From: Coffea arabica | Taxonomy: Eukaryota; Streptophyta; Magnoliopsida; Gentianales; Rubiaceae | Direction of reading: 5' to 3' | Assembly: GCF_036785885.1 (NCBI RefSeq) | Contig: NC_092317.1 | Location: forward strand, 6,264,501-6,328,500 | DNA: 64,000 nt | Shown here: positions 1-11,729 of the stretch, piece by piece | Position numbering within the stretch: position 1 is the first letter of the stretch | Layout: the number at the start of each line of letters is the position of its first letter | Translations under genes and position numbers: made by a program | Notes under the pieces: generated by a model | Told to the model about the DNA's origin: nothing | Seen by the model: only the letters and a program-made list of their open reading frames with translations | Database searches by the model: none

Positions 1-1103
1 TTTTTGGTTATCTAAATCACCTCAGTTGGGCCAGACCCCTTATGAACCACTCAAATCAAAGCTTGTTTTCTTTGATTTCTTTTCTTTTACGTTACTTGGA
101 TATTTAAGTTGCATCCCTTTCTGAGGGATTTTATTTGAATATAGTATTTATTAGCATAATTAAGAAAATCTCTAAAAATATCCTGCAGAATGCATGGCCG
201 ATGCTGGACCCTTTGGCTATTGCATTAATTGTTGCTAGTAAAAGATTTGATCCATTCGTCCACCACCAACAGTCCTGACTTGTAGATGTCATTTGTGTAC
301 ACACCAAATTTAAGGGTTTTTTTATTTTTTATTTTTTTTTTATTTCGGAGTGTAGATCATCTATACACACCATATATATAAAGCGAGAGAAGGGTGGTTG
401 GGTGTAAACATTTTGTTGTGTACTTTCATATTTACCCTTGCAAAAAATTATACTTATTAACTACCCAAACACACGTTGTCAGCATAACTACCTATTAGCA
501 TTTTTTAATTTACTATTTAAACATATTTTTCAGTATAGCTACTCTTAAGCAGTAAATGCCAACATAACAATCATTCCATCAAACAAATTTAAAAGATTAA
601 AATTTGCATTAATAATGAAAATTTTATACAAAATTCATTCACTATAAATATTAGACATTCCTTTCTTGCACACACATCGAGTGTGCATTTGTTATTAGTA
701 TTATTTACTAGTGGTGATTATGGGACTCATACAAAAGAGTTTACAAGTCTTGTTCTTTGGGCTGTACGAATTTTATTTTACTTTATTTTTGACATTACAT
801 GGCAACTATGGGAGAAGAGAAATAAGTCCAAATGGAGAAATAAGGTTCGTAACTCTACGACGGTCATTTAAACAATTCATCAATCTTTTCCAATTATTTT
901 GGTTAAATACGGATGATGGGTTTTATCATTGTACGATAACAAAAGTGCAGCTAAGGTTTAGTTTATGTTGAGGAGATTTTCTTTTTTCTTATTTTTTTTG
1001 TTTTGTTTTGGTTATATGTTGAGAAGATGAGCTCGAAATTCATTAGACATAGCATGATATTCACTACGATGTTTGATATCAAAGTATCAGTTTGCAAAAG
1101 CAA
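1..1103. repeat. gene-free AT-rich DNA with a MITE-like repeat copy
   Basis: No gene is supported here. Roughly 290-700 looks like one copy of a dispersed repeat. Read on the minus strand from about 690 it contains a GCACACtc-gaTGTGTGTGC palindrome followed by an AT-rich stretch ending in TATAAAATTTTCAT. The same order of motifs recurs on the plus strand at 2545-2630. The two copies are therefore in opposite orientation. I could not define its ends or a target duplication, so the family is unassigned. Confidence 0.4.
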
Positions 1104-1306
1104 TTTTTTTTTTTTTTTATAATCCGAAACATGCCCTGATCCGAACCCTTTGGATCCGAGCCGGCACACCAAATTCGGAGGGAAGCCGACAGCCCCATAC
1201 AGCTTTCCCGGACGAGTCAGGCAGGATATGCGATACAGCGGGCATGAATCGAACTCTGATCAGTAGAAAAACCAGCAACACCCCTCAACCGCTGCGCCAT
1301 ATGAGG
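1104..1306 (-). mobile_element. tRNA-derived SINE
   Basis: Read on the minus strand, the element starts near 1304 with a pol III A-box-like TGGCGCAGCGGT. A B-box-like AGTTCGATTC follows near 1250-1259. It runs through a GC-richer body and ends in a 15-base A tail, seen as T at 1104-1118. This order is the standard layout of a tRNA-derived plant SINE. I could not see a clear target-site duplication. Its GC content stands out from the AT-rich surroundings. Confidence 0.7.
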
Positions 1307-1310
1307 AATC

Positions 1311-2990
1311 AATACTACCAAGGAATCGTCCTGTAATAACAAGTCTTGTTAAGAATTCTCCATCCATACAATAAAATTCTTTTGGGATTATCTGCAATTT
1401 TTGACTCTCTTGTCCTATGATATGCATCCATGTCGCCATTAACTTTATCTTGGTCCTGTTGTAGATTCAAAATGTGATGTAGTTGACGAATCAAATCACG
1501 AACTCCTATAATATTATCCAATTTGCAAATAAGGACAAAATGCAATAGAAACTTTGTCGTACCTATTCAAATTCTCCATCATACCCATCTTCAATGTGTA
1601 AATACACATATTAACTCAATTATAAATCTCCCAAGAGTTTTACAACAGCACATAAGGAAGAAAAAAAAAGTAAAAATTACATACCTATAGCACAGTTTAA
1701 CTCATGAAAATAGCAAATAACTGGTTGGTGTACTTTTGTTGCATAATAGCACCAAAGAAAAATATACTAAATTTTACCAAGAAAACACAATTTGGTATAA
1801 GTTTTGATGTGCACTAATCCAGTAAAAAAATAGTGCATTATATATTGTAAGTCTTACACCAACTAAAGAATATTACTAGAATGATACCAACCAAAGAGAA
1901 TAATGTGACTGTAATAATAGGGGTTTTGTGTAAGAGAATATCCTGCACCATGACACTAAGAGTCATTTGGAAATTATATATAAAAATTGTATAGTGCAAA
2001 TAAAAATTGTACACGTATTAATGTTTTGTCTTTATAGTATTAATGAATCTTGAATTAATTAAACTGTATGGTGCAAATATGCTTTGTTGTAAAATTCTGG
2101 TGCATCTTGCTAGTGTATCTAATGCCTAATCTACTGACAAAGATAAAAAAAATTATTTAAATTTAAGATTCTAATCAGAAAACACAGGAATCCATTAGTT
2201 AATAATCATGTATCCAATGCAGTTAAAGTCAGAGGTCTTAGGTTAAGGTTGGGTTTCTAAGATTAGAGGTTTTGGGTTAAATTCTCTATTTCTTCTATTC
2301 GCTTCTTAAATCACGCCCCTCTCTTACTTTAAAATTTTATTTAATTAAAAAAAACTTGTGATGATCTTGGAGATCACCGAATGCCAAGTCCATTACATTA
2401 TATACTATTAGGTATGGATGAATGACAACTAACTTAAATTTAGATTTGGATACAAATTTTGCATATTATGTATATCATGCATCTTACCATAATGATGTAC
2501 ATGCTACCATTATGTACAAAATTTACTCATTCGTTATTGGTACTGGTGATAGGGCACACCCTATGTGTGTGCCATTTAGGAACAATCACTTTTATATGGA
2601 AGAATTTAATATAAAATTTTCATAAACAAAAAAAAAATCTTTGATCTTTTTAAAGTTTTTTTAATAGAATTTTAATAAACTTAATGGTTACCGTATTTGT
2701 GAGTGGTTATGGGTGAAAATTAGTTACGGTTATGATAATATAGGCAACATGTAATGAGATGATAAAGCCATAATTTCGTGATTGTGAGGGTAAAGTTGAA
2801 AATTCAAAAAGTGACAAAAAATTTTGCATTGAATTCAATGCTCCCTACATACATAGTATAAACTAGTAAGTGAGGTACACACTCTTTTTGCATATTTTAG
2901 AAAAAGGGAAATAATAAAAATATATAGAATAAAAAATTAGTTTAGGAGATTTTTGGAAGGTGATGCAATGCTCATAAGTAAATTAGTTAA
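1311..2990. repeat. AT-rich intergenic DNA with a second MITE-like copy
   Basis: No gene is supported. Positions 2545-2880 carry a GGCACACcctaTGTGTGTGCC palindrome and downstream sequence that match, in opposite orientation, the repeat near 290-700. The remainder is low-complexity AT-rich sequence. I see no splice-compatible coding segments. Confidence 0.4.
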
Positions 2991-3545
2991 TCACTTCATC
3001 AAGAGTGTAGTGATAGTTATGTAGTGGTAGTTGCATAGGAGTGAAAGGTTTTTCAAATAAGATGTGGATAGATAATAATAAATATTGAAAGAGTAACTTT
3101 GGAAGGGTAAATATCAACACTTTTTGTTTACATCAAATCTTTGCTCACGTTGTTTTTAATAATCTCACACTTTATGTGTAGATTGTAGATTGCAGTGTTA
3201 GTTACGTAGGGGTGAGATATTTTTCAAATAAGATGTGGATAGATAATGATAAATACATAAGAGTGAGAGGTTTTTCAAATAAGATGTGGATAGATAATAA
3301 TAAACATTGAAAGAGTAATTTTGGAAGGGTAAATATCAACACTTTTTGCTACATCAAATCTCTACTCACTTTTTTTTTTTTTTGAAATAATCTCACACTT
3401 TATGTGTAGATTGTAGTGTTAGTTACGTAGAGGTGAGATGTTTTTCTGATAAGATGTAAATAAATAATGGTAAATATTGAAAGAATACTTTAAAAAAATA
3501 AATATTAACACTTTTTATTAACACCAAATCCTTATTCATATATAT
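2990..3545 (+). repeat. three degenerate copies of a ~170-200 bp repeat
   Basis: Three consecutive diverged copies can be read. Each contains gtgagagg/atgtttttc, AAATAAGATGTGGATAGATAAT, a tattgaaagag segment, GGAAGGGTAAATATCAACAC and ctttttgtttacatcaaat. The copies start near 3000, 3190 and 3410. The middle copy also has a partial internal repeat of the gatgtggatagataat segment near 3230 and 3285. Copies differ by many substitutions, so the duplication is not recent. No coding potential is seen. Confidence 0.6.
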
Positions 3546-3550
3546 ATATA

Positions 3551-3582
3551 CTAGGGAAGGACAGCCCGCGCGACCCGCGGGG
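3551..3582 (-). mobile_element. Helitron-like 3' terminus
   Basis: On the minus strand a GC-rich hairpin (CCCGCG, five-base loop, CGCGGG; plus-strand 3565-3581) is followed after 10 bases by CTAG (3551-3554), and the next base is T. A hairpin about 10 bases before a terminal CTRR, inserted between A and T, is the usual 3' end of plant Helitrons. The body would extend rightwards. A possible but unproven 5' end (TC next to A on the minus strand) lies near 5761. No Rep/helicase coding sequence is visible, so it would be non-autonomous. Confidence 0.55.
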
Positions 3583-6120
3583 ATTTGGTGCTTGTGATTC
3601 AAGATAATTAATAATTATTGTTTAATATTTTGTAGTATAGGAACTGAAGTATGATGATTTTATCATGTGATTTTAATAGAAAAATCATAAGTTACATAGT
3701 GAGTCAATAAAAATAATATGCAATGAGACATCCTTATCGTTATACTATATAAGAATCCATTGTGATCAAAGGTTATGTTTGAATTTCAACTGCAAAGATA
3801 ATGGTAGTTTAAAAATGTAAGAATGTTTGAAATGTAATTTAAAAGTATCCAAAGGTCTCTTCTAAAACTTATCCAAGATGATAAAACATTTTAAAGTATC
3901 AATTGGACCCTTCATCTCTCGAATCTATATATGTTCGTGAAAGATCCCTCAAGCAATGCTTCTGATTTCTCCCTCGACTTAAGCTCAACCTGAATTATCA
4001 AGTCAAGTTTATACATCAATCACTTTGGACCCGGTCTAATCTAAAATAATTTTATTTTTGACTAATTATTTATATAATTTGATGGGTATAATACGACTTA
4101 ATCACATGTTTCTTATAGAGACAATAATGCCCAAAAATGATAGATAGATAAGAAACTTAAGTGGTCTTTTTCAAAGTTTTGTAGAAACTATTCAGATTTG
4201 GTGTTTTTTGCTAGGGGCATTTTTTTATAATCTCATAAATAAGTTCAAATCTGCATAATTGTTAAAAATCTAAATTGAAACTATCTTGATTATAAAAAAT
4301 TGGTGCAAATAATATTTTCTAAATTTGAAATTGTAGAAAATGGTAACTAAAATAAGAAGAAATTCCTCATATGAATTCGAATTGCAAACTATAGGTAGAA
4401 ACTGCTTAATGATATATTCCAATGTGTACTTGTATAAGTATTCAATATAACATCTCTACTGAATTGACTCGTTTGAACTATGAATAATAGTTGCTTCAAT
4501 CAAATCAAGCAACATTATTTATCATTGTACAACATACAATTATGAGTAAATGAATTAATACAATGCAAGCAAAATGGTGCTGTAGCTAAAGCATTTAAAC
4601 TCATCAAGTTCCACTACAAATTCTTTTAGATAGCATAAAAAGGCAAATTTTTTGTATTTGAAACTATATAAACAGTATAATACAAGAACGGGATCATAAC
4701 ATGGAAAGCAAATAGAGTGCAAATGACATCTTAGTACTATGTAGCATGATTAATTTTCTTTTTTAGTTTCAATGAAGTACAAAATTCTAAGTTAATAAAT
4801 TTTACAATAATAAAATTCCCAATTAAAATAAACACAAGCTAAATTTCAAATCATATTACATGAAAAAATAACTACTTGAACCATAACTGCAAGAATGCAG
4901 TCAACAGATCACTGGAATCAAGAATAATAGGAGAAAGTTCATGAGAAATAAGGTTATTTGACTTAAATAAAGAGATAATACCTTGGTTGAGGAGGAGAAG
5001 ATGATAAAATTGCTTTTATGATTATTTTAGAAAGTGACAACATTATCTCAAATTGTACTTTGACCAGAGACAGAATCTCTGGGATCTACTAAGAAAAACA
5101 ATACAATTAGTCAGTTTTTGGAATTAGAAGTATCAAAAAGCAAACTATATGGAGTTCTTGAATAAACCAATCATTAGAAAAAAAAACTATAATCGAAGAA
5201 GACAAACCCAAAGAACTCACCTCAATTTAAAGGAAAAGTTATGCATTCCACCAAATATTTAATAGCCATAATAAAATCAAAGAGGTGAAACCGAAAAAGA
5301 AGAAAGGGTATCGGCTAAACATGGGGACATAAATATGATAATGATTGTTCAGATAATAATTACGTTAATTAATTGTAATTAAAATCCAATTATGTAAACA
5401 TCCAATTAATTCCTTAACAGATGAGAAAGGTTTAAGGAAATTGGAAGGCTTGGATGTTAGTATAATAAATGATTAAAAGGACTTTTATGTAATTCTATCA
5501 AAATACAAGCTTTATTCAGTTGTACTTGATACTCAACTTGGCATCAAACATTGTAACATACCAAACCTGCCCATAACCTTAAATGTCTGAAAGGCTATAT
5601 AAGTAATTATAGTGAAATTAAAGCTATAATAACTTGTACTCAGTGTTCCAAGTACTCTTCAAACACTCTCACATTCCCAAAATAGCCTCACCCCTGCGGT
5701 TGAAATCTAGTCCTAAACTCGTTCTTATATAATATATATAATATATAATATATATAAGGATATATTATAATCCCACGCTTTATTATACAGTAAGACGTAT
5801 TTTTTGGGAACGGAAGGTTCGATCAATTAGGCAGGACTTAGGAGGCTTAAGTTAATGTGATTGGTGATTATATGGTCACATGGGCCGTCGCTCTGGCCCC
5901 CGAGACAGAGGATTCCTTAAACAGTATCCGAACACGTGTATTTTTCTGCCTAACTCTCCAGCATGGACCCCGTCCCCCCATACTCCAATTTCACCCCGAC
6001 ACTTCAGCTTCTCCATGCGCTATTTGACCAAACTAACCTCCCATAATTCCACCTAACCGCATTCTCCAAATGAATACACATGGTTAAACTAGTAAATCCA
6101 CATCAAACTCCAGGCCACGC
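3583..6120. other. gene-free AT-rich DNA, possible Helitron body
   Basis: No open reading frame of note and no family similarity seen. Up to about 5760 it may be the body of the Helitron-like element that ends at 3551. From 5790 base composition becomes more balanced. It includes an ACACGTGT G-box core at 5934-5941, which may belong to the promoter of the MIR162 locus that follows. Confidence 0.35.
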
Positions 6121-6130
6121 CTTATAATAT
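6121..6130 (+). promoter_or_regulatory. TATA-like box of the MIR162 locus
   Basis: CTTATAATAT lies about 430 bp upstream of the miR162 foldback, in a stretch rich in CACACA and CCC motifs typical of plant leaders. Transcription would then start near 6150. This is inferred from position and motif only. Confidence 0.35.
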
Positions 6131-6223
6131 GACAGCTCACCCACAGACCCAAATCACGCACAAAACACACACAGAGTATCTGTCACTGCAATTACATAAA
6201 CGATTGAGAGCACTGAGCAGCGG

Positions 6224-6301
6224 ATGCAGCAGCTATGGATTATGGGTATACTTTTATCCCATGCCCCCTTTGCCCCCTGTTCTCTATCCCTGATTTGTTA
6301 G
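6224..6301 (+). CDS. short leader ORF in pri-miR162 (25 codons)
   Basis: This is the first ATG in the presumed MIR162 leader. It encodes a 25-residue peptide beginning MQQLWIMGILLSHAPF and ends at a TAG. Short ORFs in primary miRNA transcripts have been proposed to encode regulatory peptides, but nothing in this sequence shows translation. It could equally be chance, or be cut by a splice site near 6245. Confidence 0.2.
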   Translation: MQQLWIMGILLSHAPFAPCSLSLIC

Positions 6302-6552
6302 ATTTTTTGCGGGTTCGCTTATTTTGTTGTGTAAAGTGGGCTGGGAAGAAGACTTTTCTTTTTGGTTGATGAGTACGAGTTTTTCTCCCTGTTTGTAGCC
6401 ATGTATGAATCTCTAATTCTTGAATATCTCAGATCTGTGCTGAAAACCCATTGAAAAGATCTGTGGGAATGCTGATTTTTCGTCGGTTTATGTGATTATT
6501 TCAGTTTCTTTTTTTTGTGTCATGAGTTGGCTCTTGTGGATAGTGGAAGGCT

Positions 6553-6680
6553 TGAGGACACTGGAGGCAGCGGTTCATCGATCTGTTCCCTGAAATCCAA
6601 GCATGAGAAAAAGAGAAAAAAAAAAGAGTATTGGAACAGGAATCGGTCGATAAACCTCTGCATCCAGCGCTTAACCCTTT
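6553..6680 (+). ncRNA. MIR162: miR162 precursor hairpin
   Basis: The mature miR162 sequence is at 6647-6667 (21 nt, starting TCGATAAACC and ending CATCCAG). It agrees with the miR162 sequence I know from Arabidopsis. The passenger strand is at 6562-6583, starting TGGAGGCAGC. The two arms pair over about 22 positions with scattered mismatches and G:U pairs, separated by a loop of about 63 nt. Mature miRNA on the 3' arm and star on the 5' arm matches known MIR162 genes. The arms continue pairing a little beyond the duplex (GTTCCC/GGAAC on the loop side). Known target in plants is DCL1. Both miRNA and star are conserved, so the locus should be functional. Confidence 0.95.
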
Positions 6681-6960
6681 CTCCATTTGCATTCTCTTAT
6701 TATTCTTTCTTTCTTTTACTACCATCATGTTCTTGAACGATCTTTTTCCGTTCATCTTTTTTTTTTTTTTGGTATTTTCTTTGCTGTTTTGTTCTCTTTA
6801 ATTCTTTGGTAAAACGTTTTATGATATTTTTCTTCTTGTGTATTGTGTTTTTTTGTCTTTCACGTTGGATAAAATGGCCTTGTGGAGGAGCGTTGGATCT
6901 CAAAAGTCCAAGTCAAACTCCCGAATAGACATATGGGGAACTGGGAAATAACTCTTTATG

Positions 6961-9130
6961 TATTTTCATTGGTGCATTTTTTTAATTATATATTTGTTTG
7001 TTTCAGTAATCAAAGAGGCCACCACTGAATAATGGTAGACTTTCCCCTACCCAATAATTTACATGCATGCACGGTTGTATTTTTGGGTCGTCCATGATTA
7101 GCTCCCATTAATTACTACTACTACTAGTATTTATTATTTATACTTAGCTTTTGTTGCAAACACCTTATCCTTCCTTGTATATGTATGTACATATTTCTTG
7201 GAGGGTATCATGTGTGTTCTCTAACCTTAATCTGATAAAAGTAACCTATACATGCCATGTAAGTGCAATTAGTTAGTATGTCTATTATTATCTATATATT
7301 AACTACTACTATAATCTAATTATGAAGACAGGAAACTAAACTTTGTGCTGTAGATGATTTGTCACTCTTTTAATTATGTGGGCTCTTTGTTTGGCGGTAC
7401 TTGAGAAGCCTAGCCATTTGGTTGCTTTTTCTATGAAAGGTTGATTTCAGATTAGCTGTAAATCTTGTCAACTGGCAAACCTTTTTCTACATAATTTGCT
7501 AATTTCTATCTAGTTTTGTCACCTTGAAACAGCTTGTTGCCTTGCTAATTGTCCTTGGGAGTTTGTACTGGTATTTGTTTGTATTTCATTAGAGGTAAAA
7601 AGGGTTGCCTCGGGGTTCATTTCACTCTTTCCTATCCTTCTTTTTATCCTACCATGCCCGATTCTTGTCCTTGATAGTTTACTGTAGAAAAAAGAATCAT
7701 GAGATGTTTGAATCGGAATAAGTATGGAATGACATGAATGAAAGGGCTTGTAATTTTGTTTAATGTGCATGGCTTTTGGCTTCTTTCTTGAAATAAAATA
7801 TCCCATAAAATAAAATATTGTAGCTTTTACTAATATTATTGTTGTCTCGTGGGAAAAATTAGCTGAATTGGGGAAATGGAATGAAAATTGAACTCTAGTA
7901 GTAAGGTTTGCCATTACTAGTTCAACACTATCCAAAAGTCAATTAAAATTTTTCAGATTTACAGCAATTTTTTAAGTACTAAATGGAGTTTTACGTTGAG
8001 ATTTTTAACTTACAAAAAAAGATCAAAGTGGTGGTCCAATAGAACCATGACTTCTCTGAACAACCTAAAAAAATCATGCCATTCAATACCCTATAGAGTT
8101 TGGAGGACAAAAAGAGAACCAAATTCTTTTACCAATTGATTGTCATTGTCAAAGGGTGTGCGGTCAAAAGTATATTACTTTGGCGTTGTTCGTTTTGCTT
8201 AAAAGGGAAGCTTAGGTGATGGGGAACACAAATGCCTTGCGTCATTATATTGTGTTCCCATGGAAGTGAGCTACTACAATGGATTATGGATGGGGTGTAC
8301 CAAATTGCCAGAGAATCTATGAAGCTTGAATTCAACCCTTATGGGATCTGGCATCAAATTCGCAATGCCAAAACCTGAAAATTCCAGTCAAGCATTTATT
8401 GGGTCTATCAACCAAATCCAATCCTGTATGGGACTTCATTTGCTTCAAGGAAGATCCTCCTACGCTTGCGTCTTCATCATTCTGATCCATCTAGGGAAAT
8501 GGAATGCTGATGCCCATGATTTGAGGACCATTCAATTTGTGGATAACAAATTCCCACCATCGATATTTCCTTTTCTCTTAGCCCTTTTGCTTCTTCAAAG
8601 TTCTTTTCCTTGACAAAAAGCAACCATCTTTTGAAAGGCAGATGAGGAATTGGTGAAAAAGATTAGGCTGTTACATTACTACAGCAGATTTGTGCTTTTC
8701 TACTTTATATTGGTGCATCCCAAATGAATGATGTGTCGTTGGTGAAATGAGGGTGATAAGAAGTATGAAATGATGCTAGGCATTGACATTAATTTAAGGA
8801 GCCTTGTAGTGGATGGAGCAACGTGACAAAAAGTAAGCCATCTTAATGATGATGGCTACGCTGATGAGATAATTTTAAATATCTATGCGGTTGTGACAAG
8901 TAAAGATAGCAATGGCGTGCTAATAATCGTCACTATTACAATTATTCAGTTCTATATGATGCATTACAAAGTAAGATGGATAGCGATCGCAAATGCATCT
9001 CAAGTGTCAGCTATACAGTAATACTGACTGCATGTTTAATCTGTCATTAGAGAGCAGTGATGTAGATTAAATTGTGCTGGACGATTTTTAATAATTTGTT
9101 AATGAAATTTGATTATCTATAAAAAAAAAA
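6961..9130. other. gene-free intergenic DNA
   Basis: I see no supported gene. Two moderately long frames exist (138 codons at 7519-7935 minus, 95 codons at 8326-8613 plus). Neither has domain-like composition, splice context or similarity I recognise. A short perfect inverted repeat, GGGAACACAA ... TTGTGTTCCC, lies at about 8221-8258 with an 18-base loop; it is too small to call a miRNA precursor. Confidence 0.5.
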
Positions 9131-9282
9131 GTAAATCTTAAAGACGGTGTATACGCTATCACAATTGGATATACGACACATATGCAAATTTTGAGTTTCA
9201 CATTCAAATTCGAATTATGTGTCGTACATCTAATGATGAAAATACATGCACTGTCAGTATATAGAAAATTAATCTTAAAAAA
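9131..9282. mobile_element. short foldback MITE
   Basis: An inverted repeat of GGATATACGACACA and TGTGTCGTACATC arms (about 9165-9230) is embedded between ends reading AAATCTTAAAGACGGTGTATAC and CACTGTCAGTATAT...AATTAATCTT. A related shorter fragment (gtgtatatacatagtcagtatatataagattta) occurs at 46528-46562. No transposase is encoded. Superfamily and exact ends are not resolved. Confidence 0.45.
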
Positions 9283-10821
9283 AATACAGTAATACAGTAA
9301 GAAAGTTTACAAAACATCTCAAGGTACACAGTGAAGAGTATTTGATTTTTTTTTTTTTGGGTTTAAAGAAGATTTCAAGTCTTGTCACAGGAATAGGGAA
9401 AAGAGAAAATTTTGTAAAAAATTCAGAAGGGCTGATATCTGATGTCCCCAAAAACCCATCACCGGATACTAGGCCTGATTTGTTTGTTTTGCCTCAGTTG
9501 GAGTCTTATCCGTTCACACTACTCGCAAAAGGATAAGTTTTTTATTGTTGTTGGACCAGCGGTCCTTTTTGCGGTTAGAAAGTATGAATGTAGATGATGA
9601 CGAAAGTGGGCTGGAGATAACTCCAGTGAATCTCATATATATTAATGAATTCATTTACAAGTGTCAGAAAATCACGTCATTCATGAGTGATGAGTGATAG
9701 ATACTCATATGAAAATATTAAAATCAAGAAGGCGATTATAATTTAGGATGCGTTCCATAAAACTGAAATCTCAAAACTAAAGTTTGAAATCTGAAAATCA
9801 AAGTTTGAATTTATTAAATTATTAAATTATTAAGTATTAAATCTAATACATTTGAATGTATATTACATTTAGTAATAAGTGAATAACTTATCACTTAATT
9901 TTGGGAGTAAGTTTTGTCTAGAATATTTAGTGCCGTTTAATTAATTCAGATGTTCAATTTTTATTATCAAACGGCTTGAATATATAAAGATCTGAATCCA
10001 TTAAGTTTTATGTGTTGAACTGGATTATCAAATAGAGCCTTAGTTTGTGTTATCATGTGCTTGTGACTTTCAATTTTTACCTTTTTTTTATTTTGTGGAA
10101 GACAATTTATTGGGTGATGTAAAATCACCATAGTTTCACGTCATCTAATGGATAAGTTCCAATAATTAGACAAACTCAAAAAAAAAAAAAAAAAAAAAAA
10201 AAGGGATCACCATATTCTCAGATGACGCCATGAAAATGTAACTGATTACCATTTTGGGTAGCAGTTAATTTAGTTTGAATAGGATTTTAGAAACCTCTTA
10301 ATGAAATTGAACTCTAGAAGTAAACTAAACATGAGTTAATTCGAAAATAGTGAAACATAAAGTCATAATTTGAGGGTCAACTGATGGATTAGTGCTTATA
10401 AGTAGCCAAATACTTTGGATTACTTTCATCACATAGTTTGACTTTTCAGGTTAAATCCATTTATAATTTTACATTACCACCGACACTAGAGGAAAAATAT
10501 TCTGCAGCAAATAAATTAAGAAATTAAAGTGATGTTATCTTACTTGAAGAAGAACTAACATAAATCTTATTGGACTTTTAACAGGAAATGGTAAAAAAAA
10601 GGGTGAACTAAAATGCAAACTGGAGGATAAAGCAACCAAGGAAGAAATCTAAAATGGCTCGAAATTGAAATGGATGCTAAACTAGCTGAGGAACATGGAA
10701 AGAAATGCACTGCCAAGAAAAGCACACCTCAAATTCCTATAGTTTCTGCCTTGAACTGGAAGAAAACATGTTTAACTTTCAGGTGAAAGAAGCCTGATTT
10801 AGATTATTAACAAACAGTAGG
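9283..10821. other. gene-free intergenic DNA with poly(A) tract
   Basis: Low-complexity AT-rich sequence. It includes a long A run at about 10175-10202 that could be a retroposon tail, although no SINE body is recognisable beside it. The 10560-10821 part is probably the 3' untranslated region and flank of the downstream minus-strand AP2/ERF gene. Confidence 0.4.
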
Positions 10822-11601
10822 TTATACTAGTTTGTGGTGGGACATTACATTTGTCTGATAAAACAGTGAATTAAACAGAGTCCCCTGAGAATTGTTCTCT
10901 GGTTCTTCTCTTCCTTGACTTAAAGAAGCGCTGAAAGAAGGAGCCACAATAACAGAAGAATACACCTTTGAGCTGCCAAGTGAGATCCCGCGGAGCTCAC
11001 GTTTTTCTTGAGACTGATCATGATCTTCATTTCCAATTATATTATCTTCAACTGTTGTTACAACATGATCAACAGGGCTGCTTTCTCCTTCAACGACACT
11101 CTGATCAGTAAAATTCCGCGTAGATTTTGAAGAATCGAGAGCTGAGGATTTCGCCAGGTTCTTCGTGATGGCATGTTTAAGAAGCTGATAAAGCCTTGGA
11201 TCCTTTCCCAGCAAACTAAGATTTTCTTCGCGAGTATCCATGGTTCCATTGTATGTAAAGTTTGTCTTAGCATTTCTTCCCCTTAGAAGTCTAGATGCAT
11301 TGTCATAAGCCAAGGCTGCTTCTTCAGCTCTGTCAAAAGTCCCCAGCCACAGCCTCAGCTTCTGAGATGAATCCTTGATTTCAGCTACCCATCTTCCCGA
11401 AGGCCTTTGTCTAACTCCTAAAAATCTTCTTCTTCCATGGATGGTAATATTTTCTCGTCTTGGACTTTCCATGTCTACTTGCACTTCAATACTTTCAGGA
11501 GGGGTTGCTGTTGCCATCATAGGCAGCAAGGGTAGACTTGTAAATGGATCTTGGGACTGAGATTGTACTTTTGAGCTTTGAGCGTCCATGCTACCATCCA
11601 T
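10822..11601 (-). CDS. AP2/ERF-domain transcription factor (RAP2.11/ERN-like)
   Basis: A 259-residue protein with one AP2/ERF DNA-binding domain at about residues 59-116 ([18 protein letters not shown] ... [18 protein letters not shown] ... GRNAKTNF). A single AP2 domain, without a second AP2 or a B3 domain, makes it an ERF-family nuclear regulator. The [16 protein letters not shown] form resembles the RAP2.11/ERN branch, an assignment from memory of the family. The N terminus is Ser/Gln-rich and the C-terminal half is acidic and low-complexity, typical of activation regions. I see no EAR repression motif. The start at 11601 is the first clear ATG in the main exon. An upstream 12-nt exon (ATG at 11728, donor after 11717, acceptor before 11622) would add [11 protein letters not shown] in frame, so the true start is open. 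Confidence 0.9.
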   Translation of the reverse strand: MDGSMDAQSSKVQSQSQDPFTSLPLLPMMATATPPESIEVQVDMESPRRENITIHGRRRFLGVRQRPSGRWVAEIKDSSQKLRLWLGTFDRAEEAALAYDNASRLLRGRNAKTNFTYNGTMDTREENLSLLGKDPRLYQLLKHAITKNLAKSSALDSSKSTRNFTDQSVVEGESSPVDHVVTTVEDNIIGNEDHDQSQEKRELRGISLGSSKVYSSVIVAPSFSASLSQGREEPENNSQGTLFNSLFYQTNVMSHHKLV

Positions 11602-11729
11602 GGAGATGGGCTTGAGGATTTGCTGCGTATATAAATGGGAATAAACCTATATCAAGTATTAAACAACATTTATATGACAATAATAGGAGATTTAAATAAT
11701 GACACCCTTGGCTTACCTGGTTGATCATA

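Larger units (their letters stand above)
6150..6960 (+). ncRNA. MIR162: primary transcript of MIR162 (approximate extent)
   Basis: This is the inferred transcription unit around the miR162 foldback. In plants miR162 guides cleavage of DICER-LIKE1 mRNA, giving feedback control of the miRNA pathway. The ends are approximate: a TATA-like box lies at 6121-6130 and no long conserved ORF follows. Possible splice sites occur upstream of the hairpin, for example AG/GT-type sites near 6245 and a tttcag near 6504. In Arabidopsis MIR162a the primary transcript is known to be spliced. A short ORF of 25 codons starts at 6224. The start, end and splicing are inference; the miRNA itself is directly readable. 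Confidence 0.7.

Noticed and set aside
7519-7935. 138-codon minus-strand frame
   Set aside because: No domain, no splice context and low-complexity composition; probably chance.
8221-8258. Perfect 10-bp inverted repeat GGGAACACAA / TTGTGTTCCC as a miRNA precursor
   Set aside because: The stem is too short and does not extend; no known miRNA sequence is present.
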